Source: Blasia pusilla (Eukaryota > Marchantiophyta > Marchantiopsida > Blasiales). From it: DNA of 64,000 nucleotides. The stretch lies in NCBI GenBank assembly GCA_050084515.1, contig CM114271.1:26288001-26352000 (forward strand). Reading direction: 5' to 3'. A program made the position numbers and the translations under genes. Below the pieces are notes generated by a model that saw nothing but the letters and a program-made list of their open reading frames with translations, had not been told where the DNA came from and ran no database searches. How positions within the stretch are numbered: the stretch's first letter is position 1; every line of letters starts with the position of its first letter. Positions 1 through 12,729 of this stretch are shown in pieces.

Positions 1-3000
1 CAAAACGTTTTCAATGTTCCCTCTAGTCATATTTATTGCATAGACACAAATGTACTAGTAAATATAAGAAGAGAAGTGAAGTTTCTTAAATCTTGTAATA
101 TTTTTGGTCAATTTTTGAATTCATATGTTTATGTTATTTTACAGATATATTTCAATATTACAAAAGCTGAAAATGATTTGACTCTATCACGAATATGGAA
201 GGTTATAGGAAAAATAAAAATAATGCCCTTAAAAGAGTAAAAGGATGTTATCACATAAAGAAGATTCCCTACAAGAAATACACATTTTTTCAATGAGGAA
301 ATTTAAGATTTAAAATTGCACTCGTATTCAATAGTTTTCAAAGATATTTTAGTATTGAATGATCTCAAAACCTTTTATGATTAATATAAACCCATTAAAG
401 CAAATTATTAATGAAAGTTACGTTACTATGCGAGGAAAGTTCATTCTTCGGGAAGTTAAGATATGTTAAAAAGGTCATGTGAGATATCATATTATCTCTT
501 GCGGAAAGGAATTGAGTAGAATTACCAAATGATTTTAATTATGCATAAATATGAAAATTTCATAGTTTTCTCTTTGCTCTTGTTTAAATAATGAAACAAA
601 ATTTAATTACATGTACTTAATATTATAGATGAAGGAAACCTTCTAATATGACTGTGAGGATGATTCAGTGACAAAATATTGTTATTGTAATCATTATAAC
701 ATGACTATTATGAGAACAATAACATAGTGGATTATGTAAGAGTTGATGCATTGACATTCTAATCTTTCGATCTTCTTTTCCAATATCGGGGTAAAGTAAA
801 CAAAGTGTCGACAAAGCTCCTTAGCGTAAGTAGAATGTTTGTTTCTTGTTACATTGCACGACTTTGATGTTGACATTTATTGTTATTGCAAATCGTCTTC
901 CTAGTATATTTTACCACTATTGATCCATATTATTTACATTTATCTCAATTAATATATTGGAAAAAAAATCATCCCAAACGTTCAAGAGTTTTCTATAGTC
1001 TGGACATGAAGACATTTGACTTCATTTGTGATTAATTAAGTAGATAATTGAGTACTAATTGTTCATACTTCCCGCGAGTTCTGTTGAACAAGTTGTTGAG
1101 TGTTAAGAGACAAATTATTATCGCTCTATGATATTTTGCCACATGCATTGGGAGGAAATTAAGATTTTTTATGACTCGAAAATAAATAAACTATGTACAA
1201 AATAACTCAAATTACAACTTACAAAACCATCATAGTCATATCTTTTTTTGACTTATAAGATAATTATAGGCATATATCTGTGAAAATGGTTTATGAAATA
1301 ATAAAAACATCATCAAATAGTACATAGGAAAAATAATTAAAATAAAATGGGTTCAAAATTCATACTATATTTGGTTCAAAAAGCATACTAAAATAACATA
1401 TGTGAGATTTACTAAGAAGGAAATCGTAATATAAATGTTATAATTGAACCAACATTGTTTATTGAATGGAATATGGATTTATTTTGATAGGCTTCATAGT
1501 TATAGATTATTTTCCATGATAATAATTATTTTTTATTTTTTTATTTGAGTTTTATTTCATTAAAGAGTAAATCCGCATACTTCTAGTCTATATTCGAAGG
1601 CTTTGATGTAATTTTAAGCGATAATTTGTTGTTAACTCCTTAAAAAAGGTAGTGAAAGAGGGAGGGGGCGATATTTATCAAGAGTAATATCGCTGAACTC
1701 AATAACAATATGTTGCTAGAAGATTTATTAATCACAACACAACGTTTTTTTTAAGTTGTCATTTATTATTCTGAGTTGAACAAATTGGACTTCCCCCCCC
1801 CCAAAAAAAAAACCTAATTCAATAATTTTTTATATATTACGATTTCAAGTTTGAATCTTATATTTTCTCTTAACTCCATCACTTACTCCTCCTCTTTCCA
1901 TGCGACCTCCCGCGTATTGAAAACGAAAAATTCGATGTACATCTATTCTATTAACAAAAGGTGACTCATCGTCAAGAGGAATTCAGTCAATGACATGACA
2001 CAAACTCTTCAAAATAAATAACGTCTGTTGAATTGTATCATCATACATGTGTTGTATTAACCAAAGGGGCCTTCTTGTCACGATGAACTTATTGAATGAC
2101 ATGTCACGTAGGATTTAAAATTTTAAAATATCTTCGATTTACATACTCCTATACTAAGCCCAAGAATCCAAAGTCTTTTAAATTTTTACTGTTTTATACT
2201 AAACTTAATAACATAACAAGGAAAAACTTGTTATCATAGCATAAAGTTGTGATAATTATTATTTCCTCCGATATTCATGAAATATCCATAAGTGTCCCCA
2301 TGGTTGTTGCTTGTCCAATAGTAAAACTATAAAAATAAAGGTTACGAAATAGAATCAAATAACCTATCATTAGAAATTACATTTATCTTCAATCAAAATA
2401 CGGTTATTAAAAAATAAAAAGATTTAAAAATATTCCTAAGTCGCCCTTATATTCATTACTACTCTTTTAAAATAATAAAAAATATATAAATTTAAAATTG
2501 ATAACAAGGAAATAATAATTATCTTAAATTCAAATATATAAAAAAAATTTAGAAGAAAAAATCAATAATCACTAAAAATTTCTCACACATCCTTCTTATT
2601 CATTACCTCTTCTTATTAAAAAATATAATAAAACATTTAGACCTAATTTTAAATTAATCTTCAAGTTTAGTAAGAAGAGGAAATAACTTGCTAATTTAGG
2701 AAAACTCGAAGAAGGGTACTAAGAGAATGGTGGGGAAAGATTTATTTCCAAAATAATGAAAGGGATGTTCTTACTTTATTGTTTTAGTTTTCTAACTTGT
2801 TTGGGAGACATTTCTAAATATCATTTTAGAATAAATTCATTAAATTTTCTTTTTTTTCTTAATTGATAGATTTTGATTGGAATAAAAAAAAAATATACTT
2901 TCCCCACTTAGAAAGGAAAATTATGGGAATTTTCTTTCATAATCCAAAAAATTAATACCCTTAATATTCAAAAGTGTTTTTTTTTTTTCCAAGAAAGATT

Positions 3001-6000
3001 TTAGAATTTTATCACGGAGAATACTAACTAGTTTGAGTCTAAAGGGAAAAATTTATAACCAACACTTTTAAAAAAGATTCAAAGTGCAACTTTTGTTGAA
3101 GATGTAATTAGTTTTGCATAAGATTAAATGTGGTATATTTCTCCAAGTATTGAATTTCTTGTAAAATTGACACTAATTACCAAATTGGTAAATTTATTTA
3201 GAATGTTTTAGATTTTCTAAAAAGTATCTATAACCATTTAAGTAAAGAAATTTCTCATGCTTATAGATTCTTATGATTTAAATTATTTCTAAAAACCATA
3301 ATTTTCTTTGTCATCCATATAGCAGCTCTCTACTTACTTTCGAAGAGAATCTTAATCACGAATATAAATTTGATGAAAAATGAACTCCAACCAAAAAAAT
3401 ATGATTTTGTGTAAATATATAAGTGTCTTACATATGCAAGTGCATAGGCCACTGGTAGTAAGTCTTACTTTAGTGAATGTTGTTTATATATGATCTGTGC
3501 ATGCTTCAAGTTTTGATAGTTGATGGAGGAAGGAAGAACATATGGATGGAAAGTTAACAATGATTAGAGTGGAGACCAATAACTCGACCTAATCATACAT
3601 CAAAATATTAGAATGCAAGTTTTACTTTTAATGATGGGATCAACTAAATCTTCTCATAGGGTAGTGATTTGGCCAAGAGAAAAAACATATGTAGAGGGTG
3701 AAATTCCAACTACGAAGCTCATCATAGCTTATTGAATTGTTGCAATGGAAATTATGTGACTCGCTTTCTAATTGAACTATCCATGAGTGGAAAATCCATA
3801 GTATGACAAATAAATCTTATGCTTGTGTAATGCAAACTATTATTATTCAAGGATGGGTTTCTTAGATTTGTTCGTCCGATATCCCATTTATATTCACTAC
3901 ACTTAACTTTTCCAAAACTCCAACTTTTTTTAAATACTGTTTCATACCGAAGGTTCACATGTGGATTTTTGCTTCCTCTAAAAAAAGATCAGAATTTGGG
4001 AGTATATTATTGGTGCTGCAAGATATCCACTCTAGCCATGGCTTATAGTTCCCAAACATGAAGCAATAGTGTTAAAAGAAAAAGACACTTTGAAGTATTA
4101 TCATTTTCAAGGAGGATGTGCAAAGAGAGATACTTTGGCCAACTAAAAATTTACATGATGCACACTCAAAAAACTTATTTACAATCATGAGTTACAAATA
4201 CTACTAGAGATTATCTTTGTTTCATGTGTTGTTTATAACATCATGATATGCATAGAAGATTGTACTATCGATAGTCTCATAGCACTGGGAGGAATTTCCT
4301 CCATAGCTATTAAGAGTTACATCTATCTATAGTTTAATGGGATGCCTACCACTAAGTTACAACTAGCCAAAATATAGTATCAAAGGACTCGTTGCAAAGT
4401 GCCACATTTAAAACATGGCATGGAAGATCTATCTTTGCTAAGCTTTCATTTTGCAAGTTTATGTTAGCCTAGTCATTATTCAGGTTAGTCTGGCATGGAA
4501 TTTAATGTGATATTACACGCACTCATTGAAGTAAGAAACATGAAAAATGTTTATTTGATCATTTATGCTGATATATGGATATGGTATAATTATATAAATT
4601 GAAATTAGTTTTTTAGATTAAATTCAATGTTATACTATGATTTAACTAATGTTAGCTGCTTATTACTAACCGTAGTGTTTATTTGCATATAAAAATCTTA
4701 ATGTTATAATTTAAATTCAACATAAATTTCAAATATAACAACTTATAATGAAATCTCACCTTGCTACTTCCAATTGGTGTGAATAGCAAGGTGAAATTTC
4801 ATTAAAACAACGATGATTTGCAATGGATTTGATTTCACTATATCATATGTAGTATAATAATGACAAATAACAAATGAATTATACATGTATCTGTGTAATT
4901 AGAAGGTATAATATGATTTTTTTAAAATCAACAAAACCAACACACGTTCTGAATATTTGTTTTATGTTATTTATATATCAAGTATGTGGAATTCAAACAA
5001 ATAGTTTTAATTATAATGTAATAAGAGGAAAATAATTTAGAAGGAAAAATATGTAATTACAAGCACCCCTTGCCCTATCCCATGCCTTAATAAATAATTA
5101 AAAAAAGTAACGAAGGGTATTTGAACTTAAAAATATAAGTAATAAGGACATCTTTCATAAGGTTTCATCGCAAATGATGAGTTTGCCTATGAATAGTGAC
5201 ATTTTGACAAATTTGAACACTTCAGTAAAGTTGTATCAGGAGATGAGCACACCATGAACTTGTTTTTTATTCAACATATCTTATATCTTTGATCAATAAG
5301 TTACTATTTAATGTAAGATATCAAGATCTCCCTCAAAATCTCCTACCAACTCCATGAGATAATGCTCTAAAGATCATTGGGAGCACATATCCATTATATT
5401 GTGTGACTTGTCGTCCAATTTTCAATGTTCAAGACCATTCCTTAACCACAACCCATAATATCTACCTGAAATCGATGGATTACTTCCTAACTCGTCTTGG
5501 ATAGCTCTCATGTTGATGTTTTCCTTTGATCCTACCACTACGACTCTTTATTTTCAAAGTTTCATTCTCAATTAGAAAGACCTTTCAAGTGTTGGTATCT
5601 ATATTATCACACAATATTATAAAAATCAGTAATCTAATTGAAAATCTCCCTTTGTTGCGAAACAAAGGGAGAGAAAAATCCTTTTTTACATTCGAAATAG
5701 TATTTAATAAGTCCTATATTCTTTAAAAAAGATGACTGATTCTTATGAAATCGAGATATGTTTGTCATGCTAAAAACTCATCATGTGTTAATAGAATGCA
5801 AATGCATGGTACATGCATTTTTAGTGGTAAAGATGAAATTCTGAAATTTTTTTATTGATATAATGTTACACGTGATTTGGGAATTGACTTCAAATTTCTT
5901 GCAATTTTCTTAAATTTCATTTTGTAATTAAATCGTCCTAACATTTTACCTTTCTCTTTCTTAATTAAGAAAATTGATGTTAACGGAATCCCATTGCTTC

Positions 6001-6156
6001 TATGGTGGTTTCTTTATACTCTACTATAATCTAATACTCTACTAGTACTACCTCTACAAGCCAAATCTACATTAGGCACTCTAGTAGGCATGTTTATGCA
6101 ATTTCATGGATTTCTTTCCTCTTTAGTTTGATGTATGGGATTCACGAGGTTCTATA
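1..6156. other. AT-rich stretch with no supported gene
   Basis: All frames are broken at short intervals, and the longest open frames (60-76 codons) have no recognisable domain. There is a run of ten C followed by ten A at 1793-1812. A weak self-similarity between about 2400-2490 and 2560-2660 suggests an old short tandem duplication. Between about 3400 and 4560 some frames are a little longer, but no family could be assigned. Most likely intergenic or very old transposon-derived DNA. Confidence 0.6.
4747..4803. repeat. 19-bp-arm inverted repeat (hairpin)
   Basis: The left arm at 4747-4765 and right arm at 4785-4803 are reverse complements with one mismatch in 19 bp, around a 19-base loop. 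Nothing nearby is coding. It could be a hairpin-forming remnant of a small MITE-like element. Confidence 0.75.
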
Positions 6157-6230
6157 GAAGTTAGAAAGTCAATCATTAGATGTTTGTACATCACATGGTA
6201 CAAACATCTAATGATTGACTTTCTAACTTC
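6157..6230. repeat. Perfect 33-bp-arm palindrome with 8-base loop
   Basis: The arms at 6157-6189 and 6198-6230 are exact reverse complements over 33 bp, separated by an 8-base spacer at 6190-6197. In DNA this decayed, a perfect long palindrome must be young or maintained. It lies 290 bp upstream of the 5' LTR of copy A. No flanking coding sequence explains it. Confidence 0.95.
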
Positions 6231-6519
6231 CCTTCTCTATTAGGAGCGTCAGAACTATGATAAGGGTTGCTCTTTTCTTAATTAGGAGATAAAATATAAT
6301 ATTGTGAAAAAGGATAAGATAATTCTTTCAGCATAATGTGTACGCCCATCGTGCTGATCTTGAGGTGCCAATGTGTGCGTACCATGTTGATTATAACATC
6401 TTTTCTCTTACAAGGAGAAACACATAATTGCAACACAAATCTTACATGTCTCATTGACGTATAAGTGTTGTTGGAATTACCCCATGGGCTTACAAGTATC
6501 ATATTCACGAGAAAGACCC

Positions 6520-7011
6520 TGTCACGATTGTTATGATAGATCGGTGAGATCTAGCAGAGCGTCTGCACGAGTTGTGGATGATAGGCCTAGGAGGTCAAGG
6601 ATGACTTGTTGAGGCCCCGAGAAACCTGACAGAGTAGGTTTCCCCTTCGTTTCGGCTCATTTGCAGCCATATAGATAAACTTACTATTTCGGGTAAGTTT
6701 CCATATTTGGGAAAGTTGACTTTCCACTTTGGGAAGTGGCCCTTGACCCGCTACAGTAGGTCAAGATCCAAGGAGGTGACCTGCAAACATACGCTACCGT
6801 TGAGAGGGCTTGGGAGAGGGAAGGGGGTATACCTCATTCTCTTTTTGTTAAACCTCTTGGCATAAGGGAGCGGAGCTATGGTCCCTTGCTTTGTGAGTGT
6901 AACCCAAGTCTCTCATTAGGAGAGTGGGTTTGGTTTGACATGAGAGAGAGAGTGCACACCTTTGAGAGCTATGGTGTGAGATGGTGTAGAGAGACATTGG
7001 ATCTTACTTTA
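6520..7011 (+). repeat. 5' LTR of family M copy A
   Basis: This segment starts TGTCAC and matches 16111-16625 (same strand), 44283-44736, and the minus-strand copies at 47105-47572 and 56561-57098. Shared blocks include a stretch rich in GAGAG near the 3' end and the phrase GGTTTCCCCTTYGTTT. No CA-terminated end is evident. The matching region stops at about 7011, where the leader shared with copy C begins. Confidence 0.85.
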
Positions 7012-8552
7012 CAAAGAGAGAATGAGAGAGTGAGAGAGCTTCATGGGGGAGCTTGCAAGTCACTCGCTGTTTTTTCAGGTTGGGGACTGCGTTCCCCCCT
7101 CAGAGGCTCATGGGAGTGCTCACCGGAGCAAGGGCAACTTTGATTGTTCTTTGCATTTGCCGATTTTCATGTGGAAGAGGGGCGCGCGGAAGTGCTGCCC
7201 AATTTCTGATAGGGATTGATTATGGGGGCGGGTTACCCCATGCCGGTGCTCTTGGGAGCACCATGTAGCTTGGTGATTTGTATTTTTATAGGTTTTATAT
7301 TTTTTTTGGGAGAAATCAATGCGGAAGCGCTGCCAAATTTTGTGTAGGAGAAAGAGACATTGGGCTTTACAACAGTCCGTGTCAATTTTTACTGGAATGT
7401 TCAATTTAAAATATTTTTTAACTTTGTCGTAAGTTATGAACGTTGTGCAATAAACAAGGAGCAATTTGGAGTTGCGAGCAAAAAGTGATGGTCAATCTTG
7501 CAAAATTGCCATTGTTATGCGTTTTTTAGGGTTAAGTTGTTCAAACCCTAAACTAGCCGCCATGCCGCCGGCGGTCGTCGCCATCATAGTCAACGCCAAC
7601 GGTCCACCCTTGATGGTCAACCGTCACCATCAATGTTCAACCATCAACGTCAATGGTCCACCGTCCGTTGTTCATCCTTTGGTTGCCATTGCCGCCGTTA
7701 CGGAGTGGAGGGCGTTTACACGACGTTCGTTGATTCTCTAACTTGCGTCGCCACCATATACTTTATTTTGGCCACCACCCTCATCAACCTGTGGTGGCAG
7801 ATGACCTCTGGTTATGGTGTTTCAGTTATGATTTCATGCTGCTATGTTGTGATTGGTAGCCACTCGACGACGATTGAGTGTCGTGTTGTGACGCCCGTAG
7901 CCGCAACGCTTCGCCAATTGCCGTGTTGTGCCGCTCGTGGCTGCACCGCACCATCTTGATCAAAGAGCACACCATCATTGCGGATCTGAGTGTGGGTTAA
8001 TTGTTGATTGAGGAGGGTATGCCGCCGAGTGCCGCATCCCACCATCGAGGGCCGTGCCGTTCGTAGTCGTTCCGTGTCGTCTGCAACGCCGCACCGTTCC
8101 GTTGGAACCGCACTATTTATCGAGGAGTTTTGAGCAGCGTCAATACGGGAGGAGTTGTCTCCATGGCCGAGTTGGGGTCGAGGTTTTTTGTTGTTGAGGA
8201 GGGACATCGACATGTGTTCAGGTTACCCATTCTGGTCCTTTACCATGCACGTGTGAGGGATTTTGGGATTTGGGTAGTTTATTTGGGGATATTGGGTGTG
8301 TGGATGGTGAGAGCATCATTAATTTATGTGGTTTAGGGGACATAGACCTATGTGGGATTTATGGAGTTGAGGGTATGTTGTCGATGAGATGATAGCCTTG
8401 TCGATTTGTCGGACACGCCACTTGTTGCCGCACGTTACACATCTCGGGGAGGGAGAGTGTAGATGGAGTGCCGCATGTTTGGGATGACTGATTGATGGAT
8501 TACTCACGAGGCGAGAGGGGCACAAGGGTCATCACGGCGTCCATTCGAGACT
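7012..8552 (+). other. Long leader of family M copy A
   Basis: These 1.5 kb between LTR and Gag align along their length with the leader of copy C (55050-56560, minus), so they are part of the element. A GC-richer section at about 7540-8110 is full of CCG/CGCC and GTCAACG-type words. Two direct repeats of a GCGGAAGYGCTGCC word lie at 7185-7200 and 7321-7334, and both are conserved in copy C. Open frames here are short and not conserved between copies, so I treat it as untranslated leader. A tRNA primer-binding site was not identified. Confidence 0.7.
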
Positions 8553-9830
8553 TTGAGAGGCGAGGTGCTGAACCTCGAGAGTAGCTCTAGAGATTTTACG
8601 CGGATTGGCGCGAGGTTCCGAGGGTCTCCACGTGAGGGACCACCTCAACCCCCTTATGTGTCATCATCACATGAGGGGGAGGATATAGAGGATTTTGTGA
8701 GCACACTGCCACATATTGCGAGTGCCACATATTGGGCGTACGAGATGGAAGACCGGGGTAGAGGACCGCGTAGGTTTTCAAGTGCAATAAGTACGATTGA
8801 GTTACACGATTTCATACCAGAGTTTAGGAGTTGGTGTGACTCCCAACGGGCCAAGAACTCTAGAGAGTTCAACCCATTTACAACATGGAACGGTATGTTC
8901 CACCATTTAGAGGGGGCACCCATGGACGATTACCATGAGTTCTCTCAGAGATATGCACGTGAGATCGAGGCGTGGAGGCTCTACTATGACCCACATTGTG
9001 TGTCATGGACGGAGCCATTCCCAGATGAGGAGGAGGAGTCAAGAGAGGCTACTTCCTCTTCCACAAGTGAGGTTTTAGGAGGGGTCACTCGCACGGGAGC
9101 AGTTGAACCGTGTCGTCGGGTTCGTCCTAGGTTCAACCATGTGGTTGATTTCTTTGGTGAGTTGAGGGCGAGCTACCAGGGGGTACGAACAGAGAATTTG
9201 CAGAGCATCCATGACTTCCAGAGGCTCCTGGCCGAGAGTTTGCGTGAGGCTTACACTTTCTAGCGCCGATTGATCAACGTCACTCAAGGTATGCAGAGGC
9301 TCGGGCTATCCAATCATGATACGCGATGTTGGACCGGACCCTGCGGACACGAGTGCGGGAGGGGGTGCTTCTTATGAACACCTCCCCTATGTTGAGAGAT
9401 GTTCTTAGGATCGCCGAGAACATTGAGCGCAACATGGCGGAGGAGAGCATAACCACCATGGGTTCTGGGCAAGAGAACTCGCGATTGATTGCACCACTTG
9501 TGCAGCAACGTCGAGTCCGAGATAGGCCGACTGTGGCACCACGAGCTAAGGGAGGATACCCGGAGGCCGTGCCATAGAGACCAGCGCCTTCATATGCGGC
9601 TTAGCAGCAGCCACCTACTATCACTTGTTGGTCATGTGGTGGAGCCATCATCAACACGATTGCACTCGTTAGGGTTATGGACGTGTGCCTCAACATGGAG
9701 GAGGAGATGGTGCTGCACCCGGAGGTTATCAGTGTGACTATTGTCAGAGGTATGGTCATACACATGCCAGGTGTTTCTGTTTACATCCTGAGTTACGTCC
9801 GGACCGAGGGCCAGAGACAGCACCAAAGCA
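8553..9830 (+). pseudogene. Gag polyprotein region, copy A
   Basis: An open frame of 236 codons starts at 8553. Its continuation is broken by a stop at about 9264 and a frame change before 9326-9577. Near residues 70-200 it has the W/Y-rich capsid-like pattern of plant gypsy Gags (FNPFTTW, LEGAPMDDY, FSQRYA). A zinc knuckle of form C-x2-C-x4-H-x4-C (CDYCQRYGHTHARC) lies near 9733-9774. The same blocks occur in copies B (34230-35450) and C (54840-53800, minus). Gag packages the element RNA in virus-like particles. The knuckle is intact in copy A, the protein is not. Confidence 0.8.
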
Positions 9831-10199
9831 AGTAGCCGGTCCGGGTGGGCCTTAAGATCGTGCACCAAGTGGTGTCGTTGGGGGACAAGGAGCTGGAGTT
9901 TCCCGACACGGTGGTGGAGCTACCCGTGGAGGAGGTAGAGTCCTACCACCTAGACGCGTCGAGGGAGATGCAAAACATGATGCTAGGATGGCTACTCAGA
10001 TACATTAGCTACAGGAGCAGATTGGCACTATAACATTGCGATTACCCGATGCCAGATCCGTGGCATCGACATCATATGGAGCAGCCAAAGATATGGAGGA
10101 TCCTGGTTGGATGTGCGGGGTTGCTTAGATGGAGGCAGCCGTAGTTGTGACGCGTGGAGCAGCCACAGAGTTGGATCCACAGTAAGGGAAAGCCAGGAA

Positions 10200-10862
10200 A
10201 CACACTAGGTTTCCTCAGTCTTTCACGTTGTCAGAGGCGATGAGAACCCCATCGATGGGTCCTGATCAGAGTTCCTGGAGTGTTGGTGATGTTGTTGGTG
10301 TGCAGGCACAAAGGGCGATGGGAGAAGCGAGTGCAACGACTCCTATTGTTGATGCTCAGGAGGGGCATGTGTCAAGCACATTGTTGGGGGCGGCCACCAT
10401 TGTGTACCGCTGTCCTTTATTTTCTGCTTCCGATGTTATGACGTTGGGGGGTAAGCCCGCCAAGGCTTATCGGCTGGCCACTACGCTATATGAGCATAGA
10501 GTTGGATTTCCTGCATAACGTTCAGAGGTGATTGCAGAGGAGGTGATGGACCTGCCCTTGGAGCGGATGCTTGGGCTGTCCACGTGCGATTCATGGTAGA
10601 TTGCAGTTGCTAGGATGGGGAGATGCCCGCTAGACCCGCAATAGAGCATGCCATGGCTTCCCCTGGTGTTGTGTTGTTGGATAACAAAGAAGAGGTCTTC
10701 CTATTGGTGAGTCTCGGAGGTAGAGCTTTTAGGCCGCAGCGCGTCTTGTTGGATTCAGGAGCGCAATCCTTGATGTTGGGGAAAGCGTCATTCAGAGGAT
10801 TGGGCTTGACAAGAGCCGATGTGGAGCGTTGTCCATTCCGGATACACACACCCTTGGGTTGA
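10200..10862 (+). pseudogene. Protease region of family M copy A
   Basis: The retropepsin active-site motif LLDSGAQ is encoded at 10746-10766, followed by a hydrophobic GLGLTRADVE stretch as in retroviral-like aspartic proteases. The protease cleaves the polyprotein into its functional parts. The preceding 400 bp encode a conserved linker found also in copies B (35876-36388) and C (53270-52860, minus). Stops at about 10516 and 10600 interrupt it. Of the three copies only A keeps the D-S-G triad. Confidence 0.75.
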
Positions 10863-11394
10863 GCGAGTACCACATAGTATATCACCCGATGGGAGGTTGT
10901 GGTGAGGATTTTCTCGGGACATCCTACAGATGAGTCCGTGGTGCGAGCCAAGGCGATAGTGACTGATGTAGAGTCCTAGGACATCTTGGTTGGTGGAGTA
11001 GTGTTATACCTGATGGGGTTTTCCTTGGATTACTGGGAGGAGTCAGCGTCCTTCAAACCAAGATGGCAGTGAGGTGATGGGCGCCTTAGCTGATTACCTG
11101 TTCGATTCACAAGTGCAGTGATCAAGCGACGGCCAGTAGAGGTTGCAACCTTAGCACCATTAAGCACTGCCATCACTTGGCCTAGTGAGGACATGTCCAT
11201 GCAGAGGATACGCCCGTTCTTGACATTTCTATGGAGAGGAGTGTTATGATAGTTGCATCATTCCGTGGAGAAGAGATGCCATTGTGAGGCTCGATCTGAG
11301 AAGCTTCGACGATTGGCAGAGGAGCACCTGCAGACCATATGGAGCGAGGCATTTGCACCATAGCATGATAGGTCTAAGAAACCCGAGGTAGTTG

Positions 11395-12420
11395 GGAGTG
11401 CTACAATGATACCCTTGGATACCACACCTATTGTGTGGTGTATATCGAAGAAGGGTGTTCGAGTGTTAGATCTCTTTGGAGGGAATAGCACCGGGTTAGC
11501 TGTTGTTTTGTAGACAAGAGTGCGAGTGCAGGAGTACGTGTATGTGGAGAGTGATGATGTTGTGAGGCGCGTCTCAATACAACATGTGGCACAATTACGC
11601 CTACGTTTTCTTGACTTATTGTTTGTGTCTGCGGTGTTGGGATACAAGAGTTCCCTACCAAAGGATATTTCGTTGGTAGGGGCGTAGGACTTAGAGCAGG
11701 TAGGGACCATTGATTTGGTCATTTTCGGTTGGCCATGTGAGGGCCAATTGAGTGTTGGACAAGGCAGCGGGTTGGTTGACACTCAGTCCAGGTTGTTTTG
11801 GGAGATGTCGAAAGATTTTACGGTAGTTGCAGGAGCACATGTCTCGTTCTCCAGCCTACATTATGGAGAATGTGCCGATCTTAGGAGACTCGAGGTCACG
11901 CATGGTGACGAGTGCTCATCTAGTGCGTGCCTAAATTGGCCGTGCAGTGTTCTTGGATGCAACGAGTGTAGATTCTAGAGCCCATCGCCCGTGTCTATGG
12001 TGGACCAACTTGGTGCCCCATGCGCTGTTACGAAGGGCGTATGCGAGAGTGGAGCGCCCCTCCCATTTGTTAATGGATTCCATTCTGAATCCAGGTCGTC
12101 GATCACAGGTAGTGAGGCACGATGATCGACCAATGTTGACTGTGGTTAACAGGGTAGGTAGGCGGGGCAGCCTTGCCCACGTTTGTGAGTTTTCCCGCTT
12201 CCTATACATACAAGGAGGTCGGTCTTGGCTTGGTTTGGGATGACCAGGTTCAACGGTTGATGGACCCCAATGCCAACAAGAGAGAGCGAGCGATGGGATT
12301 TCCCACAAGAGTGACAGCAGTACCTTCAGTGTCAAAGGCATCATGACGCCATGTCTTGGGTCATGCGATGGACCTGAACTGTTTGACATGGATCCTTAGC
12401 TGTTGAGCAACGCCGTATGA
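11395..12420 (+). pseudogene. C5-cytosine DNA methyltransferase domain inside the retrotransposon (copy A)
   Basis: C5 methyltransferases transfer a methyl group from S-adenosylmethionine to cytosine in DNA. Visible motifs in order: motif I LDLFGG (from 11463, AdoMet binding); IDLVIFGWPCEGQ with the catalytic Cys codon at 11736-11738 (motif IV); ENV at 11866-11874 (motif VI); SRAHRPCLWWTN at about 11974-12012, resembling the AHRARYFWGN stretch of Dnmt3/DRM enzymes; MGFP near 12290 (motif IX); and LGHAMDLNCL near 12360 (motif X). The domain lies between protease and RT, starts in the register of Gag and protease, and is repeated at the same place in copies B and C. Several stops and shifts make this copy inactive, though the PC and ENV residues survive. 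Placement near Dnmt3/DRM is by eye only. Confidence 0.9.
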
Positions 12421-12729
12421 GATCACGACAGATCACAATGGTTGCGTTAGTGAGCCCCATGCCTACCGAGACGGTGGAGGCAGTGGCTGGGGGCGAGACT
12501 CGAGGAGACCTACACACCAGGGGAGATTGGGAGAGACACCCTTGGACTTCTTGGGATGTTTTCCAGGTACGCCAGAAGTTGATAGCCACATCATCGAGCG
12601 TGGTTCAGGGCACTGCATGTGAAGGAGATCAGAGTTTGCAATTGGTTGTAGGAGAGTGGCCAGGTGTTGTTGTTCGAGACGGGGTTGCACCATAGCAACC
12701 ACCGATACACTACGGTGGACAGTCCTATC

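Noticed and set aside
11258-11782. 174-codon minus-strand open frame
   Set aside because: It is antisense to the methyltransferase of copy A, which has clear motifs on the plus strand; no domain on the minus strand.
11395-12420. A host or bacterial restriction-modification methyltransferase gene
   Set aside because: Three copies share protease upstream and RT downstream in collinear order; no restriction enzyme or host gene context.
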